Positions 17,884-27,254 of a DNA stretch of 64,000 nucleotides are shown here, one piece after another. The translations under genes were made by a program, and so were the position numbers. This DNA is from Syntrophaceae bacterium UBA7520. GTDB taxonomy: Bacteria > Desulfobacterota > Syntrophia > Syntrophales > Smithellaceae. The notes below the pieces were generated by a model. The model saw only the letters and a list, made by a program, of their open reading frames with translations. It did not search any database and was not told the DNA's origin. How positions within the stretch are numbered: the stretch's first letter is position 1; each line of letters opens with the position of its first letter. Location: assembly GCA_002478265.1 (NCBI GenBank), contig DLNC01000009.1, positions 1 to 64,000 on the forward strand, written 5' to 3'.

Positions 17884-19842
17884 TCAAATTTCCCAGGCGG
17901 CCTTGGCGCCGTCGGTTGTGGCTTCAATGATTCTGCGGGGCGCCGAAGCGTCGCCGACAATAAAATGACGGATATTCTTTTTGGCCAGCATGTCTTTGAG
18001 TTCATTTCTTGGCGTCACGCCGATCGCCACAATCACCTGATTGACGGGGGAGAGTTTCTGCTCCTCGCCTTTTTTGTTGACGATTACGCAATTTTCTTCA
18101 ATCTTTTTAACCGTGGTGCCCAGCAACAGCTTGATGCCCGCCGCCTGAAGCCGGCGATACAGCATCTGGCCATGCGCCGCCTGCGGCAGGACCGGAGGTT
18201 TCGGCAGCATTTCCACAATGGTTATGTCCTTAACGCCTTTTTCGCGCAGGTAATCCGCTGTCTCCATGCCCACCAGACCGCCACCGATCACCACAACGTG
18301 ATCGCGCCCCTTAATTTCGCCATCGAGTATCTGCCAGGCATCACAGACCACGGAGCTTCCGATTCCTTCCGCCGGACAGGCGGTTTTGTCCGCACCGATG
18401 GCCAGAATTACCGCTTCGGGTTTCCCTTTTTCGATCATTTCTTCCGTGACGTTTGTAGCGAGTTTTATTTCCACGCCTTGCCGTTTGCATTTATCCGTCA
18501 GGGTTTTGATATACTTGTCGTAAACTTCCTTATGCGGCGCTTTGGCGGCGTAACGAACATTGCCGCCGGTCTGTTTATCACGCTCAAATAAAGTGACCTT
18601 GTGGCCTAATCTGGCCGCCTCGGAAGCGGCGGTAAGGCCCGCGGGGCCAGCGCCAATCACCCAAACTTTACGGCTGGCTTTAGCGGGTCCTTCCGGATAA
18701 ATCAGCTCCTGACCCGTCTGCGGATTTATCGCGCAGCGAATCGGTTGCAGTTCGATGGAGAGCCGCTCGATGCAGCCCTGATTGCAGGCCAGACACTCCA
18801 AGGTGTATTCGGGATGTCCTTCCACGGCGTTTTTCAAAAAGTCGGGGTCGGCCAGATGCTGACGCGCCACGGCAATCATGTCCGCGTCGCCTCGCGCGAT
18901 AACGTCATTCATTAAAAACGGGTCCGTATAGCGGCCGACGGAAATCACCGGCACGGAGCTTACCTCTTTAACTTTTCTGGCCAGATGAGCCTTGAAGCCG
19001 GGAGCGTATTCCACCGGCGCGCTGGCATTGGGCGCGTCGATATTCACCTCCGGGCTGCCGTGTGTGCCAAAGGAGACATGGATGATATCCGCGCCGGCGG
19101 CAACTAGGTCCGGAACAATTGTCTGTATATCGGATATCGTGTATCCGTCCTTGATGCATTCTTCTCCGGAGATACGGATGGATATGGGAAAATCATTGCC
19201 GACATTTTTGCGCGCGGACTTTATGCATTCCACCATAAAAGTGGCGCGGCCGCGGATATCGCCGCCGTATTTGTCGGTGCGCTTATTGGAATGAGCGGAA
19301 AGAAACTGCATCAGAAGATAACCGTGCGCGCCGTGGAGTTCCACCGCGTCAAAGCCGGCTTTTTTCGCGCGTAGCGCAGCCGTGCCGAAAGCGTCAATCG
19401 TTTCTTCGATTTCGGCATGGGTCATCTCCCGGGGCGCGCCCAGAAAGCCGAAAATATAACTGGGAATTGCCGACGGCGCTATCGCCTGCTGTTTTTTCAG
19501 CTTGGTGTAGCTTTCCCGCCCGCAATGATGAAGCTGCATGGCGATTTTCCCGCCTTCTTCATGAACCACCTGGGCGAATCTGCTCAAGCCGGGTATGAAT
19601 TTGTCATCCCAGACACCAAGTTCGCTGGGGTTAATTTGACCGGCGGGAGTTACCGCGGTTATCTCCGTGATAATCAGCCCCGCGCCGCCTTGCGCCCGGC
19701 GTTTGATATAGGCCACATTGGCGTCACTCACCGTGCCGTCGGGATTACCTAGCGATGTTCCCATCGGCGGCATGACCACGCGGTTTTTCAGCTCCAGTGA
19801 TTTTATTTTTATCGGTTGTAATAAATTGTTTAACTTTCCCAT
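17884..19842 (-). CDS. NADH:flavin oxidoreductase, 2,4-dienoyl-CoA reductase-like
   Basis: Two-part flavoprotein of 652 residues. Residues 1-340 form an Old Yellow Enzyme (FMN) barrel with ELHGAHGYLLMQFLS and SNKRTDKYGG. Cysteines in LECLACNQGCIERL and a later Cys (about residue 365) bind a [4Fe-4S] cluster. Residues 390-650 form the FAD/NAD(P)H domain with VIGAGPAGLTAASEAA and VVIGGGLVGMETADYL. This architecture matches FadH and related enoate or trimethylamine reductases, which reduce activated C=C bonds. The hydrolase gene is 9 bases downstream. Neighbouring acyl-CoA-type genes make an unsaturated acyl-CoA a plausible substrate. Confidence 0.9.
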   Translation of the reverse strand: MGKLNNLLQPIKIKSLELKNRVVMPPMGTSLGNPDGTVSDANVAYIKRRAQGGAGLIITEITAVTPAGQINPSELGVWDDKFIPGLSRFAQVVHEEGGKIAMQLHHCGRESYTKLKKQQAIAPSAIPSYIFGFLGAPREMTHAEIEETIDAFGTAALRAKKAGFDAVELHGAHGYLLMQFLSAHSNKRTDKYGGDIRGRATFMVECIKSARKNVGNDFPISIRISGEECIKDGYTISDIQTIVPDLVAAGADIIHVSFGTHGSPEVNIDAPNASAPVEYAPGFKAHLARKVKEVSSVPVISVGRYTDPFLMNDVIARGDADMIAVARQHLADPDFLKNAVEGHPEYTLECLACNQGCIERLSIELQPIRCAINPQTGQELIYPEGPAKASRKVWVIGAGPAGLTAASEAARLGHKVTLFERDKQTGGNVRYAAKAPHKEVYDKYIKTLTDKCKRQGVEIKLATNVTEEMIEKGKPEAVILAIGADKTACPAEGIGSSVVCDAWQILDGEIKGRDHVVVIGGGLVGMETADYLREKGVKDITIVEMLPKPPVLPQAAHGQMLYRRLQAAGIKLLLGTTVKKIEENCVIVNKKGEEQKLSPVNQVIVAIGVTPRNELKDMLAKKNIRHFIVGDASAPRRIIEATTDGAKAAWEI

Positions 19843-19985
19843 AATTGTTCTCCTTTTCCATAAGGATGGCCACAGATCGTTCTCGGCATTCGAAAATAAA
19901 TGATCATCCCTTTTCTCTTTTAAATCTGGCAGTCCATAAAAGCGCGAGTAAAAGACGGCGCTTTAATCATAAAGGAAACAATTTA

Positions 19986-20795
19986 TCATTTTTCCGCAAC
20001 CAGAATATTGCCGAGAAGAATGCCCCCGTCAATGATAATTTCCGTACCCGTGGTATAATTGGATGCATCCGATGCCAAATATACAGCCGCGCCGGCGATT
20101 TCTTCGGGTTTGCCGATGCGTCCGGTGGGCAGAGATTTTTCCAGGGCCTCTCTGGCCTTTTTCGCCTCTTCCGGAGACAGATGGAACCAGTGTGAATTCA
20201 TCATCTTGGTGTCAATCGGACCCGGGGCGATGGTATTAACCTGGATATTGGCTCCGGCCAATTCCATAGCAAAGGATTTGGTTATCATCCGGCAACCGGC
20301 CTTGGAAATGGAATAAACACTCACGCCCGGCTCCGGTTTAAAACCATCAACAGAAGCGACATTGATGATTTTTCCGCCGCCCTGCTTTTTCATGATTTTA
20401 GCCACGGCTTGGCTGGTGAAATAGACGCCTTTCAGATTGAGATTCATTATAGTGTCCCAGAGGCGTTCATCGGAATCCAAAACAGAAGCCATCGCGGGGC
20501 TCGCTCCGGCATTGTTTACCAAAATGTCAATCCTTTTGTATTTTTCCAAAACAGTGTTGACCATTTTCTGTATTTCTTCATATTTGCCCAGATGCGACTG
20601 CAGCGGCATCGCTTCGCCGCCGGCGGCTTTGATTTCCTTGGCGGTCGCTTCCAGATCTTCCATCTTGCGGCTGGTGACGACTACTTTGGCTCCGGCTTTG
20701 GCCAATCCAAAAGCAATGGCCTGACCGATCCCGCGCCCGCCGCCGGTGACAATGGCGACCTTACCCTTCAGTGAAAAATGATTTAAATCGAACAT
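19986..20795 (-). CDS. Short-chain dehydrogenase/reductase
   Basis: Classical SDR of 269 residues, probably reducing a ketone or oxidising a hydroxyacyl compound. The cofactor motif is TGGGRGIG, the structural motif NNAGAS, the catalytic Ser is in NVASVDG and the catalytic pair YSISK. An Arg after strand 2 (TSRK) suggests NADP(H). It lies between the flavoprotein and dehydratase genes and could supply a 3-hydroxyacyl step, but the substrate is not identifiable. Confidence 0.88.
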   Translation of the reverse strand: MFDLNHFSLKGKVAIVTGGGRGIGQAIAFGLAKAGAKVVVTSRKMEDLEATAKEIKAAGGEAMPLQSHLGKYEEIQKMVNTVLEKYKRIDILVNNAGASPAMASVLDSDERLWDTIMNLNLKGVYFTSQAVAKIMKKQGGGKIINVASVDGFKPEPGVSVYSISKAGCRMITKSFAMELAGANIQVNTIAPGPIDTKMMNSHWFHLSPEEAKKAREALEKSLPTGRIGKPEEIAGAAVYLASDASNYTTGTEIIIDGGILLGNILVAEK

Positions 20796-20911
20796 GGCTT
20801 AATTCTCCTTAGCTGTTATTGCATATTTTGTTCGCACACCTGACCGGTTTTGGCGCCGGTCAGGCGCAGAATGTTTATCTTTTTAAAAACCCGGCTTGCC
20901 GACAGATTTTT

Positions 20912-22432
20912 TTACCTGTCTTTTTTAGGCCTCTTGATGAAATTACTTTTAGCCAGAGCTTCCCTGTCACCCCCGCTCATACCGGCAATATATTTTACCA
21001 GCTTCTTGCGTGATTCAATATCGTACTGCGTGGTGATGGCAATCTGTTCCATAATCGGCGAGCCCCCGCCGTGGTAAGCGCCGATATTGCGGATACCGCC
21101 GGTGGCCGAACACAGAGCGTCCCCCAGAAAACGCCAGAACTGCGCCTGATCTTCCACGGATATTTTCGAACTGCGCTTGGTGTATTTAAGCAAAGCGTCT
21201 TTCGTTTCCGGGTTAACAAAATCCTTTTCATGCGGGAAAGTCGCCACAACGCCGCCGGCCAGATCGCAAAGTATTTCCGATTCATGCCAGACAGCCTCGC
21301 CGGAAAGACAGCGGCCCACATTGCAGTAAATGGAATGCGGAATGTAGGAGCCGGGACCGTAGGGAACAAATCCTTTGCCGGGCATGAAGACCTGCGGGCC
21401 ACCCAGATCCGACGCCGTGTAACCCGCGGCGTAACCAAGTTCCGTCACCATGATTATTTCCGCGAGCTTTTTGCGCACGTGCTCGGCTTTCTGAATGTTG
21501 TTGCACTCTGCCGCCAAAGCCGCTGTGCCCAGGATAACATCGCCGATGGCCGGCTTGCAGCCGGAATAGGAATGGCGATGAAACAAAGCGAATAAAAGCG
21601 CGTTGACGCCGCCGTGCTGCCATTCCCCCGCAAGAAACACTCTTTCCCACGGCACAAAACAATTTTCAAAAATCATGTATGAATCGGTAGAGCCAGGCAT
21701 AAAACCGCGCGGGAAATGTTCCCTTTCGCGCAGGTTATGGATAGTCACCACCTGCTTCAAGCCGTCCCAATCACCGGGCACGGCAAAGGCGACGGCGTAA
21801 TCTTTGTCCTGTTCGCGCAGCGCGCGGGTCGGAACCACCAGAACCTCATCAGCCACGGAGGCTTCCGAAATATGGACTTTACATCCCTCTACAACTATGC
21901 CGTCCTTTAATCTTTCCTTGATATGCACGTAAGCGCCGGGATTGGGCTGATCCGCCGGCCTCAGCATGCGGTCGCCTTTCACGTCCGTCTGCGCGCAGCA
22001 GCCGATCAGATCTTCTTTTTGAAAACGGGTCAGCCATTTTTTGAAATTTTCGTGATACTGCGTCGCTCCATTGTTGGCTTTATCCGCCTCAAAAGAAACA
22101 TTATAAATGGCGTTGGTGGCATCTGTGCCCATGCAGCGCTGAATGCAACCGCCAACTTTTTGGCAAAGCATTCTGGTCATATCTTGCTTGTTGTGCAGGT
22201 CGATGGTGTTCTGATGAATGTGATTGAAGCGATTGATGCGCTCGCCGGTGAGATGAGAAATCGCCGTCATCAGTTCCTGGTTTTCCGGCTTGGCTGCCTC
22301 GTCGTAAGTTGTGCCGATAGTATTGAGGCAGCGCATCTGTAACTCGTCCGTTCTGTCGATTAACTGCCCGTCGAAATATAGATTGCGTTTCATCTTGGAC
22401 AGTCTGTTTATATAATCTTGCTTTGTTCTCAT
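20912..22432 (-). CDS. 4-hydroxybutyryl-CoA dehydratase family protein, divergent copy A
   Basis: About 506 residues, in the flavin/[4Fe-4S] 4-hydroxybutyryl-CoA dehydratase (AbfD) family rather than the 4-hydroxyphenylacetate hydroxylase branch, because the cluster ligands are kept: GGCIQRC (Cys-X3-Cys) and HRHSYSGCK (His-X6-Cys, with the catalytic Tyr and Lys). Other active-site positions known from the clostridial enzyme are changed: Thr190 is Ser (KVHISEAS), Glu257 is Asp (STDSYMIF) and Glu455 is Gly (GAYHGGGSP). I start at ATG 22432, matching its neighbour's MRTKQDY; the longer frame has a poor leader. It is a tandem near-duplicate of the next gene. It probably dehydrates a different hydroxyacyl-CoA or has another radical chemistry. 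Confidence 0.8.
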   Translation of the reverse strand: MRTKQDYINRLSKMKRNLYFDGQLIDRTDELQMRCLNTIGTTYDEAAKPENQELMTAISHLTGERINRFNHIHQNTIDLHNKQDMTRMLCQKVGGCIQRCMGTDATNAIYNVSFEADKANNGATQYHENFKKWLTRFQKEDLIGCCAQTDVKGDRMLRPADQPNPGAYVHIKERLKDGIVVEGCKVHISEASVADEVLVVPTRALREQDKDYAVAFAVPGDWDGLKQVVTIHNLREREHFPRGFMPGSTDSYMIFENCFVPWERVFLAGEWQHGGVNALLFALFHRHSYSGCKPAIGDVILGTAALAAECNNIQKAEHVRKKLAEIIMVTELGYAAGYTASDLGGPQVFMPGKGFVPYGPGSYIPHSIYCNVGRCLSGEAVWHESEILCDLAGGVVATFPHEKDFVNPETKDALLKYTKRSSKISVEDQAQFWRFLGDALCSATGGIRNIGAYHGGGSPIMEQIAITTQYDIESRKKLVKYIAGMSGGDREALAKSNFIKRPKKDR

Positions 22433-22498
22433 AACGCCCCGTCCCCCTGTAATAAACTTAGGGGAGGCCGTAAAAAGCCTCCCCCTAAAATATAACAT

Positions 22499-24010
22499 TT
22501 ATTTAGTTTTTTTCTTGTCAGCCTTCGGGGCCAGCGCTTCCCTATCGCCGCCGCTCATTCCCGCAATATATCTTACCAGCTTCTTGCGGGATTCGATGTC
22601 ATACTGCGTGGTAATGGCAATCTGCTCCATAATTGGGGAGCCGCCGCCGTGGTAGTTACCCACATTGGCGATGCCGCCGGTCGCCGAACATAGCACATCT
22701 CCCAGATAGCGCCAGAACTGCGCTTGATCTTCCGCGGACATCTTCGGGTTGCGCTTTGTGTATTTCAGAAGTGCCGGGCCTACTTCCGGATGGGCGAAAT
22801 CCTTTTCGTGCGGGAAAGTCGCCACGACGCCGCCGGCGATGTCGCAGAGAATTTCCGCCTCGCGCCAAACGGCTTCGCCGGAAAGACAACGGCCCACATT
22901 GCAGTAAATGGAATGCGGAATGTAGGAGCCGGGACCGTAAGGCATAAAGCCCACGCCGGGAATGTAAACTTCCGGTTTTCCCAGATCGGACGCCGTGTAA
23001 CCGGCGGCATAGCCCAGTTCGATGGTCATGATGATTTCCGCGAGCTTTTCGCGCACGTGTTCGGCCTTGTGCACATTGTTGCATTCCGCCGCTAACGCCG
23101 CCGTGCCGAGAATAATATCGCCGATGGCGGGCTTGCAGCCGGAATAGGAATGACGATGGAAAAGCGCGAAAAGAAGCGCCAGAACGCCACCATGCTGATG
23201 TTCACCGGCCAGAAACACGCGTTCCCAGGGCACGAAACAATTTTCAAAAATCATGTAGGAGTCGGTGGAACCGGGAACAAATCCGCGTTTATAGTGTTCG
23301 CGCGGCCTCAGATTATGAATGGTGACAACCTGTTTCAAGCCGTCCCAGTCACCGGGTACGGCAAAAGCCACCGCATAATCCTTGTCTTCCGGACGAAGCG
23401 CGCGGGTGGGCAGGACTAGCACTTCATCAGCCACGGAAGCTTCCGAAATGTGCACCTTGCAGCCTTCTACTACGATACCGTCTTTCAGTCTCTCCTTAAT
23501 GCGTACATACGCGCCGGGATTGGGCTGATCCGCCGGCCTGAGCATGCGGTCGCCTTTCACGTCCGTCTGCGCGCAACAGCCGATAAGGTCTTCCTTCTGA
23601 AAACGGGTCAGCCACTTTTTGAAATTTTCGTGATACTGCGTGGCGCCCTTGTTTTGCTTATCTGCTTCATAGGAAACATTGTAAATCGCGTTTGTTCCGT
23701 CAATACCCATGCAGCGCTGAATGCAGCCGCCAACTTTCTGGCAAAGCATTCTGGTCATGTCCTGCTTGTTGTGTAAATCTTCCGTGTTCTGATGAATGTG
23801 ATTAAAGCGGTTGATTTTCTCACCGGTAAGATGAGAGGTTGCCGTCATTAACTTTTCGTTTTCCGGTTTGGCCGCCTCGTCATAAGTCGTGCCGATGACA
23901 TTGATGCAGTCCATCTGCAGCTCGTCGGTTCTGTCGATTAACTGTCCGTCGAAGTATAAATTTCTCTTCATTTTAGACAGCCCTTTAATGTAGTCCTGCT
24001 TTGTCCTCAT
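22499..24010 (-). CDS. 4-hydroxybutyryl-CoA dehydratase family protein, divergent copy B
   Basis: A 503-residue paralogue, very similar along its whole length to the gene just downstream (copy A). Cluster ligands are present: Cys96 and Cys100 in GGCIQRC, and His/Cys in HRHSYSGCK. The same substitutions occur as in copy A (Ser in KVHISEAS, Asp in STDSYMIF, Gly before NYHGGGSP), so the pair defines a subfamily. The C-terminus ends in a lysine-rich tail. A TetR-family regulator gene lies 31 bases upstream in the same direction and may control both copies. The chemistry is inferred from the conserved ligands; the substrate is unknown. Confidence 0.82.
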   Translation of the reverse strand: MRTKQDYIKGLSKMKRNLYFDGQLIDRTDELQMDCINVIGTTYDEAAKPENEKLMTATSHLTGEKINRFNHIHQNTEDLHNKQDMTRMLCQKVGGCIQRCMGIDGTNAIYNVSYEADKQNKGATQYHENFKKWLTRFQKEDLIGCCAQTDVKGDRMLRPADQPNPGAYVRIKERLKDGIVVEGCKVHISEASVADEVLVLPTRALRPEDKDYAVAFAVPGDWDGLKQVVTIHNLRPREHYKRGFVPGSTDSYMIFENCFVPWERVFLAGEHQHGGVLALLFALFHRHSYSGCKPAIGDIILGTAALAAECNNVHKAEHVREKLAEIIMTIELGYAAGYTASDLGKPEVYIPGVGFMPYGPGSYIPHSIYCNVGRCLSGEAVWREAEILCDIAGGVVATFPHEKDFAHPEVGPALLKYTKRNPKMSAEDQAQFWRYLGDVLCSATGGIANVGNYHGGGSPIMEQIAITTQYDIESRKKLVRYIAGMSGGDREALAPKADKKKTK

Positions 24011-24041
24011 AAATTGGTACTCCTTTCTTTAATACCTTTCG

Positions 24042-24785
24042 CTAATTAATGTTTTTTTTAGCCTGGGGAATCTTTAACATTCCTTTCAGCTGTTTTTTTT
24101 CCGCAACATTTTTCCCCTCCAATAGACGCGCCATCGCCCGCGCGTCTTCATTTCTCAAATAGAGGGTGAAATGCGGCTCTTCTTTTTTCGCCCGTATCCC
24201 GTCCAGAACAATTTCAATAAACGGGTCAAGCATATCTATCAGACTTTTTTCTGTTTTCGGCCTTCCCTGCATGTGCCACTGGATGAATAAATGTTCAATG
24301 GTGCCCATCAGCATGGAACGAATCAGATAAGCGTCCGCGTCCTTTTTAAAAGTTCCGTCCGCGATGCCTTCTCTGATACAATCCAAAAGCCGATGCGCGG
24401 AACGGCGGATTGCCGCGTGGGCCGGAGTCTCACGGAATCTCTTGTTCGACATCAGCTGCAGTAAAACCAGCGCGGAATAATGCGGGTTAGACTGGTAAAG
24501 ATTAAAGTAGGAAAGCAATATCGCCCGTAGTTTTCCCTCCACGCCTTTTATGTAGGGAAGAATTTTCGATGATTCGTCGTAGGTCTGGTTGGATATTTTT
24601 TCCGGGATAGCAAAAAGCAAATCTTCCTTGGTGCCGAAATATTCGTAAATGGTCGCCTCGGAAACTCCCGCTTCTTTGCTTATTTCTGTGATCGTGGCGT
24701 TTTGAAAACCCTTTTCCGCAAAAATATGCAAAGCCGCTTCCATGATGCGGTCTTTTCTGGTTTTGGCTCGGACGGTATCGTTCAT
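24042..24785 (-). CDS. TetR/AcrR-family regulator of the dehydratase genes
   Basis: Regulator of about 247 residues. The helix-turn-helix is ITEISKEAGVSEATIYEYFG near residues 35-55. ATG 24785 is preceded by an in-frame TTG (24791); both lie next to a hairpin. The first divergent dehydratase gene starts 31 bases downstream, so it probably heads that operon. Nested inverted repeats at 24858-24896 are likely its operator. FadR- or PaaR-like regulators of this family often sense acyl-CoA, which fits the context, but the ligand is not shown. Confidence 0.85.
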   Translation of the reverse strand: MNDTVRAKTRKDRIMEAALHIFAEKGFQNATITEISKEAGVSEATIYEYFGTKEDLLFAIPEKISNQTYDESSKILPYIKGVEGKLRAILLSYFNLYQSNPHYSALVLLQLMSNKRFRETPAHAAIRRSAHRLLDCIREGIADGTFKKDADAYLIRSMLMGTIEHLFIQWHMQGRPKTEKSLIDMLDPFIEIVLDGIRAKKEEPHFTLYLRNEDARAMARLLEGKNVAEKKQLKGMLKIPQAKKNIN

Positions 24786-24786
24786 T

Positions 24787-24814
24787 AGCAAGGACGTCCT
24801 TCGGCGTCTTTGCT
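24787..24814 (-). repeat. Hairpin abutting the start codon of the TetR gene
   Basis: AGCAAGGACG (24787-24796) and CGTCTTTGCT (24805-24814) can pair with one G-U. On the minus-strand transcript the hairpin ends one base before the ATG at 24785 and includes the likely ribosome binding site, so it could damp translation. Confidence 0.5.
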
Positions 24815-24857
24815 AACTTATGACATTATAGTGAGACTGTCAAGTTTTATTTTATTT

Positions 24858-24896
24858 CATAGTATGACTATGATAATTTTGCTATAATCATAGTCA
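24858..24896. promoter_or_regulatory. Nested inverted repeats, probable TetR operator
   Basis: TGACTATGAT (24865-24874) and ATCATAGTCA (24887-24896) are perfect inverted arms 12 bases apart. A second palindrome, CATAGT-ATG-ACTATG (24858-24872), overlaps the first arm. The block lies 73 to 111 bases upstream of the TetR-family start and near a minus-strand TTGACA (24843-24838). Confidence 0.65.
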
Positions 24897-24954
24897 CATT
24901 TTTAAGAGAAGAAGCCTTGGCCTGACCATATAATGCAGTAAAATTAATTACTTA

Positions 24955-25722
24955 TTATTTCTTTTTCATTGTTTTGAGCTTTTCCTGCAGTGCATCGATC
25001 CGCTGATGGTTATCCTCAGAACCGATGTAGCTTCTAAAGAGCCATTCCTGCAGGCGCATCGCTCCGTCCAGATCCTCATTGATAATTTTATTGGCCAGTT
25101 GCTTGGTTTCCTTGAGGCATCCCCGGTCGTAGGCGGCCATCTCACGGGCAATGGCTGTGACCGATTCCAAAAGTTTCCCTTCAGGAAAAACACGGCTTAC
25201 ATAGCCCATTTTTTCCGCTTCATATGCGTCGTAGATTCTACCGGTGAGGGCTACTTCCTTAGCGCGTCCGAAACCGATAATGCGCCACAGCGGATCCATA
25301 ATCGGGGTAAGCGATAAAACAATTTCTCGTTGGCCAAATTTAGCGCGCTCGGAGGCGTAACGGATATCGCACATCATGGTGAGGTCAAATCCGCCGGCAA
25401 TCGCCGGGCCACCCACGGCGCAGATAACCGGCTGCGGGCAAAATAAAATAGCGCGGTAAGCGCGATGGAAAAGCGCCGTATACGCCTCGTTGGAAACCTT
25501 CTGTAGTTTTCTTATTTCATTGAGGTCGAATCCAGCGGAAAAATATCTTTCACCGCCGGTGAACAAAATCACGTGCACGTCATCTCTTTCTCCCAGTTCG
25601 ACAAACAATTTTTCAATTTCTTCCAAAACATCCGGCGCCAAAGCGTTTCCCTTGTCCGGCCTATTGATGGTAACCGTGGCTACTTTTTCCTGCACGTCAA
25701 GCAACAGATATTTCCAGTTCAT
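24955..25722 (-). CDS. Enoyl-CoA hydratase/isomerase (crotonase) family protein, atypical
   Basis: Crotonase-fold protein of 255 residues acting on acyl-CoA thioesters. The oxyanion-hole segments SAGFDLNEI and GGPAIAGGFDL are present. Compared with typical hydratases, the first catalytic Glu position reads Asp (GGFDL), and the usual GLxPGxGG loop reads SLTPIMDP, while a Glu is kept in QREIVLS. The enzyme may therefore be an isomerase, thioesterase or decarboxylase rather than a hydratase. It sits 24 bases downstream of a canonical 4-hydroxybutyryl-CoA dehydratase-like gene and probably shares its pathway. Confidence 0.8.
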   Translation of the reverse strand: MNWKYLLLDVQEKVATVTINRPDKGNALAPDVLEEIEKLFVELGERDDVHVILFTGGERYFSAGFDLNEIRKLQKVSNEAYTALFHRAYRAILFCPQPVICAVGGPAIAGGFDLTMMCDIRYASERAKFGQREIVLSLTPIMDPLWRIIGFGRAKEVALTGRIYDAYEAEKMGYVSRVFPEGKLLESVTAIAREMAAYDRGCLKETKQLANKIINEDLDGAMRLQEWLFRSYIGSEDNHQRIDALQEKLKTMKKK

Positions 25723-25746
25723 TTTTCCCCCGTTGTGTTTTTTATA

Positions 25747-27183
25747 TTATTCGACCTTCGCCAGCTTTTTGGCCATTTCCATTTTCCCCGGCAAATTGCC
25801 CAAACGCTGATACATGATCCTCTGGCTCTGTGGCGAGCCGGCGCCGTGCATGCTCTCGATCAGGCAGGTGCCGCCGGTCATGTTTTCGATAAGCCTTAAA
25901 ACCTTCATTCTGGTCTCCGTGGAAACGCCTTTAATGCCGGCCAGATATTTTCTGACGTATTTGCCGATTTTCTCGCTTCTTAAATCCTTGTCAAAAGGCA
26001 ACGTGGCCATAATGCCTCCCGCGATATCATGCGCCAGGCGGGATATTTCATAAATGTTTCTGGTTATATTATGTTTGGCGCAATTGGCCAAAAGCGGGTC
26101 GGGGTAATAGGCGCCGCTTTTGGTTTTTGCGCCCATTGCCGAGCAGGCTACTGACGCTGCATAGACGGTTTCCGCCAAGTGCGTCATCTCCGTGAGCTTG
26201 TCTTTGATATGCGAACCGCCCAAAGTTCCCTGATACTGCGCGGCCAGCGCCGTCGCGCCGATAATAATATCGGAAAGTCCGCCCTTACAGCCGCCGTAGT
26301 TCTGGCGGTGCAGCGTGGCAAATCTTTCGACCAGAATGCCGGTGAATCCTATTTCGCCGCACATAAAAACACGTTCCCAGGGAACAAAAATATCCTCAAA
26401 AACAACCAGCGCCTCGCCACCCACGACGCCGAAATCCTTGTTTCCGGCGTCAATACCCTCTTCAAATTTCCTTTCTTCGTTTGTCTGGCGGCCAAAAATT
26501 AGCGTAACGCCTGGCGCGTTGAGCGGAATCGCGGCCGCCACGGCGTAATCCTCGTCTCCCTTGGTCATGGTCTGCGTGGGCAGGATAAGAATCTCGTGGC
26601 TGTTAACCGCGCCGGTCTGATGGGCTTTCGCGCCGCGCACGACGATACCGTCTTTTCTTTTTTCCACCACGCGCGTAAAAAGATCAGGATCTTCCTGTTC
26701 ATGGGGCCTTTTGGAGCGGTCTCCTTTGGGGTCGGTCATGCCTCCCGCGACGATGATGTTTTCTTCCTGAATCATTTTCAGGTATTCATTAAAACGCTGG
26801 AAATAATTTGTCCCGTGGGCCTCATCGATGTCATATGTGGTCATATATAAGGCGTTGAGCGCGTCGAAGCCGACACAGCGCTGAAAACAGCTGCCCGTCT
26901 CATGGGAAATCAGCCGCAACATCTGTACTTTTTTGATGAGGTCATCGACGGATTGATGAATATGCGTGAAGCGGTTAATTTTTTTGCCGGTCAGATGGCT
27001 GGTCGCCGTCATCAGATCTTCATGCTCCGGCAGCAGGGCAAGCTCATATGTTTTGGCCGCCGCGTTGATGTGCGGAATAAGAGCCGGGTGGGTGGTGACA
27101 TCCTCAACGTGTTCACCGTTATAAAAAACGTTGAGCTTCTGTTTCTTCAGGCTCTGCACATAATCTTCTTTTGTCTTAATCAT
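25747..27183 (-). CDS. abfD: 4-hydroxybutyryl-CoA dehydratase (canonical type), copy C
   Basis: A 478-residue [4Fe-4S]/FAD enzyme that converts 4-hydroxybutyryl-CoA, or a close analogue, to a crotonyl-CoA-type product by a ketyl radical mechanism. Cluster ligands are read in GSCFQRC and LHRQNYGGCK. Catalytic residues known from the clostridial enzyme are all present: Thr in KAHQTG, Glu in GGEALVVF, Tyr and Lys in NYGGCK, Glu in IESMHGAGSP. The ATG at 27183 follows a weak ribosome binding site. The crotonase-like gene follows by 24 bases. Substrate specificity within the family is not certain. Confidence 0.88.
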   Translation of the reverse strand: MIKTKEDYVQSLKKQKLNVFYNGEHVEDVTTHPALIPHINAAAKTYELALLPEHEDLMTATSHLTGKKINRFTHIHQSVDDLIKKVQMLRLISHETGSCFQRCVGFDALNALYMTTYDIDEAHGTNYFQRFNEYLKMIQEENIIVAGGMTDPKGDRSKRPHEQEDPDLFTRVVEKRKDGIVVRGAKAHQTGAVNSHEILILPTQTMTKGDEDYAVAAAIPLNAPGVTLIFGRQTNEERKFEEGIDAGNKDFGVVGGEALVVFEDIFVPWERVFMCGEIGFTGILVERFATLHRQNYGGCKGGLSDIIIGATALAAQYQGTLGGSHIKDKLTEMTHLAETVYAASVACSAMGAKTKSGAYYPDPLLANCAKHNITRNIYEISRLAHDIAGGIMATLPFDKDLRSEKIGKYVRKYLAGIKGVSTETRMKVLRLIENMTGGTCLIESMHGAGSPQSQRIMYQRLGNLPGKMEMAKKLAKVE

Positions 27184-27254
27184 TTTTTTCTCCCGAAAAA
27201 ATAAAGAAAGATAAAAAAAGGGGGCAAAATATTTATACGCTAAACCTTGATTAG

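Noticed and set aside
17770..18591. 273-residue plus-strand frame
   Set aside because: Antisense shadow of the hydrolase and flavoprotein genes, which have clear motifs.
20912..24010. 4-hydroxyphenylacetate 3-monooxygenase (HpaB) as the call
   Set aside because: The family is related, but the cluster ligands Cys-X3-Cys and His-X6-Cys, absent in HpaB, are present.
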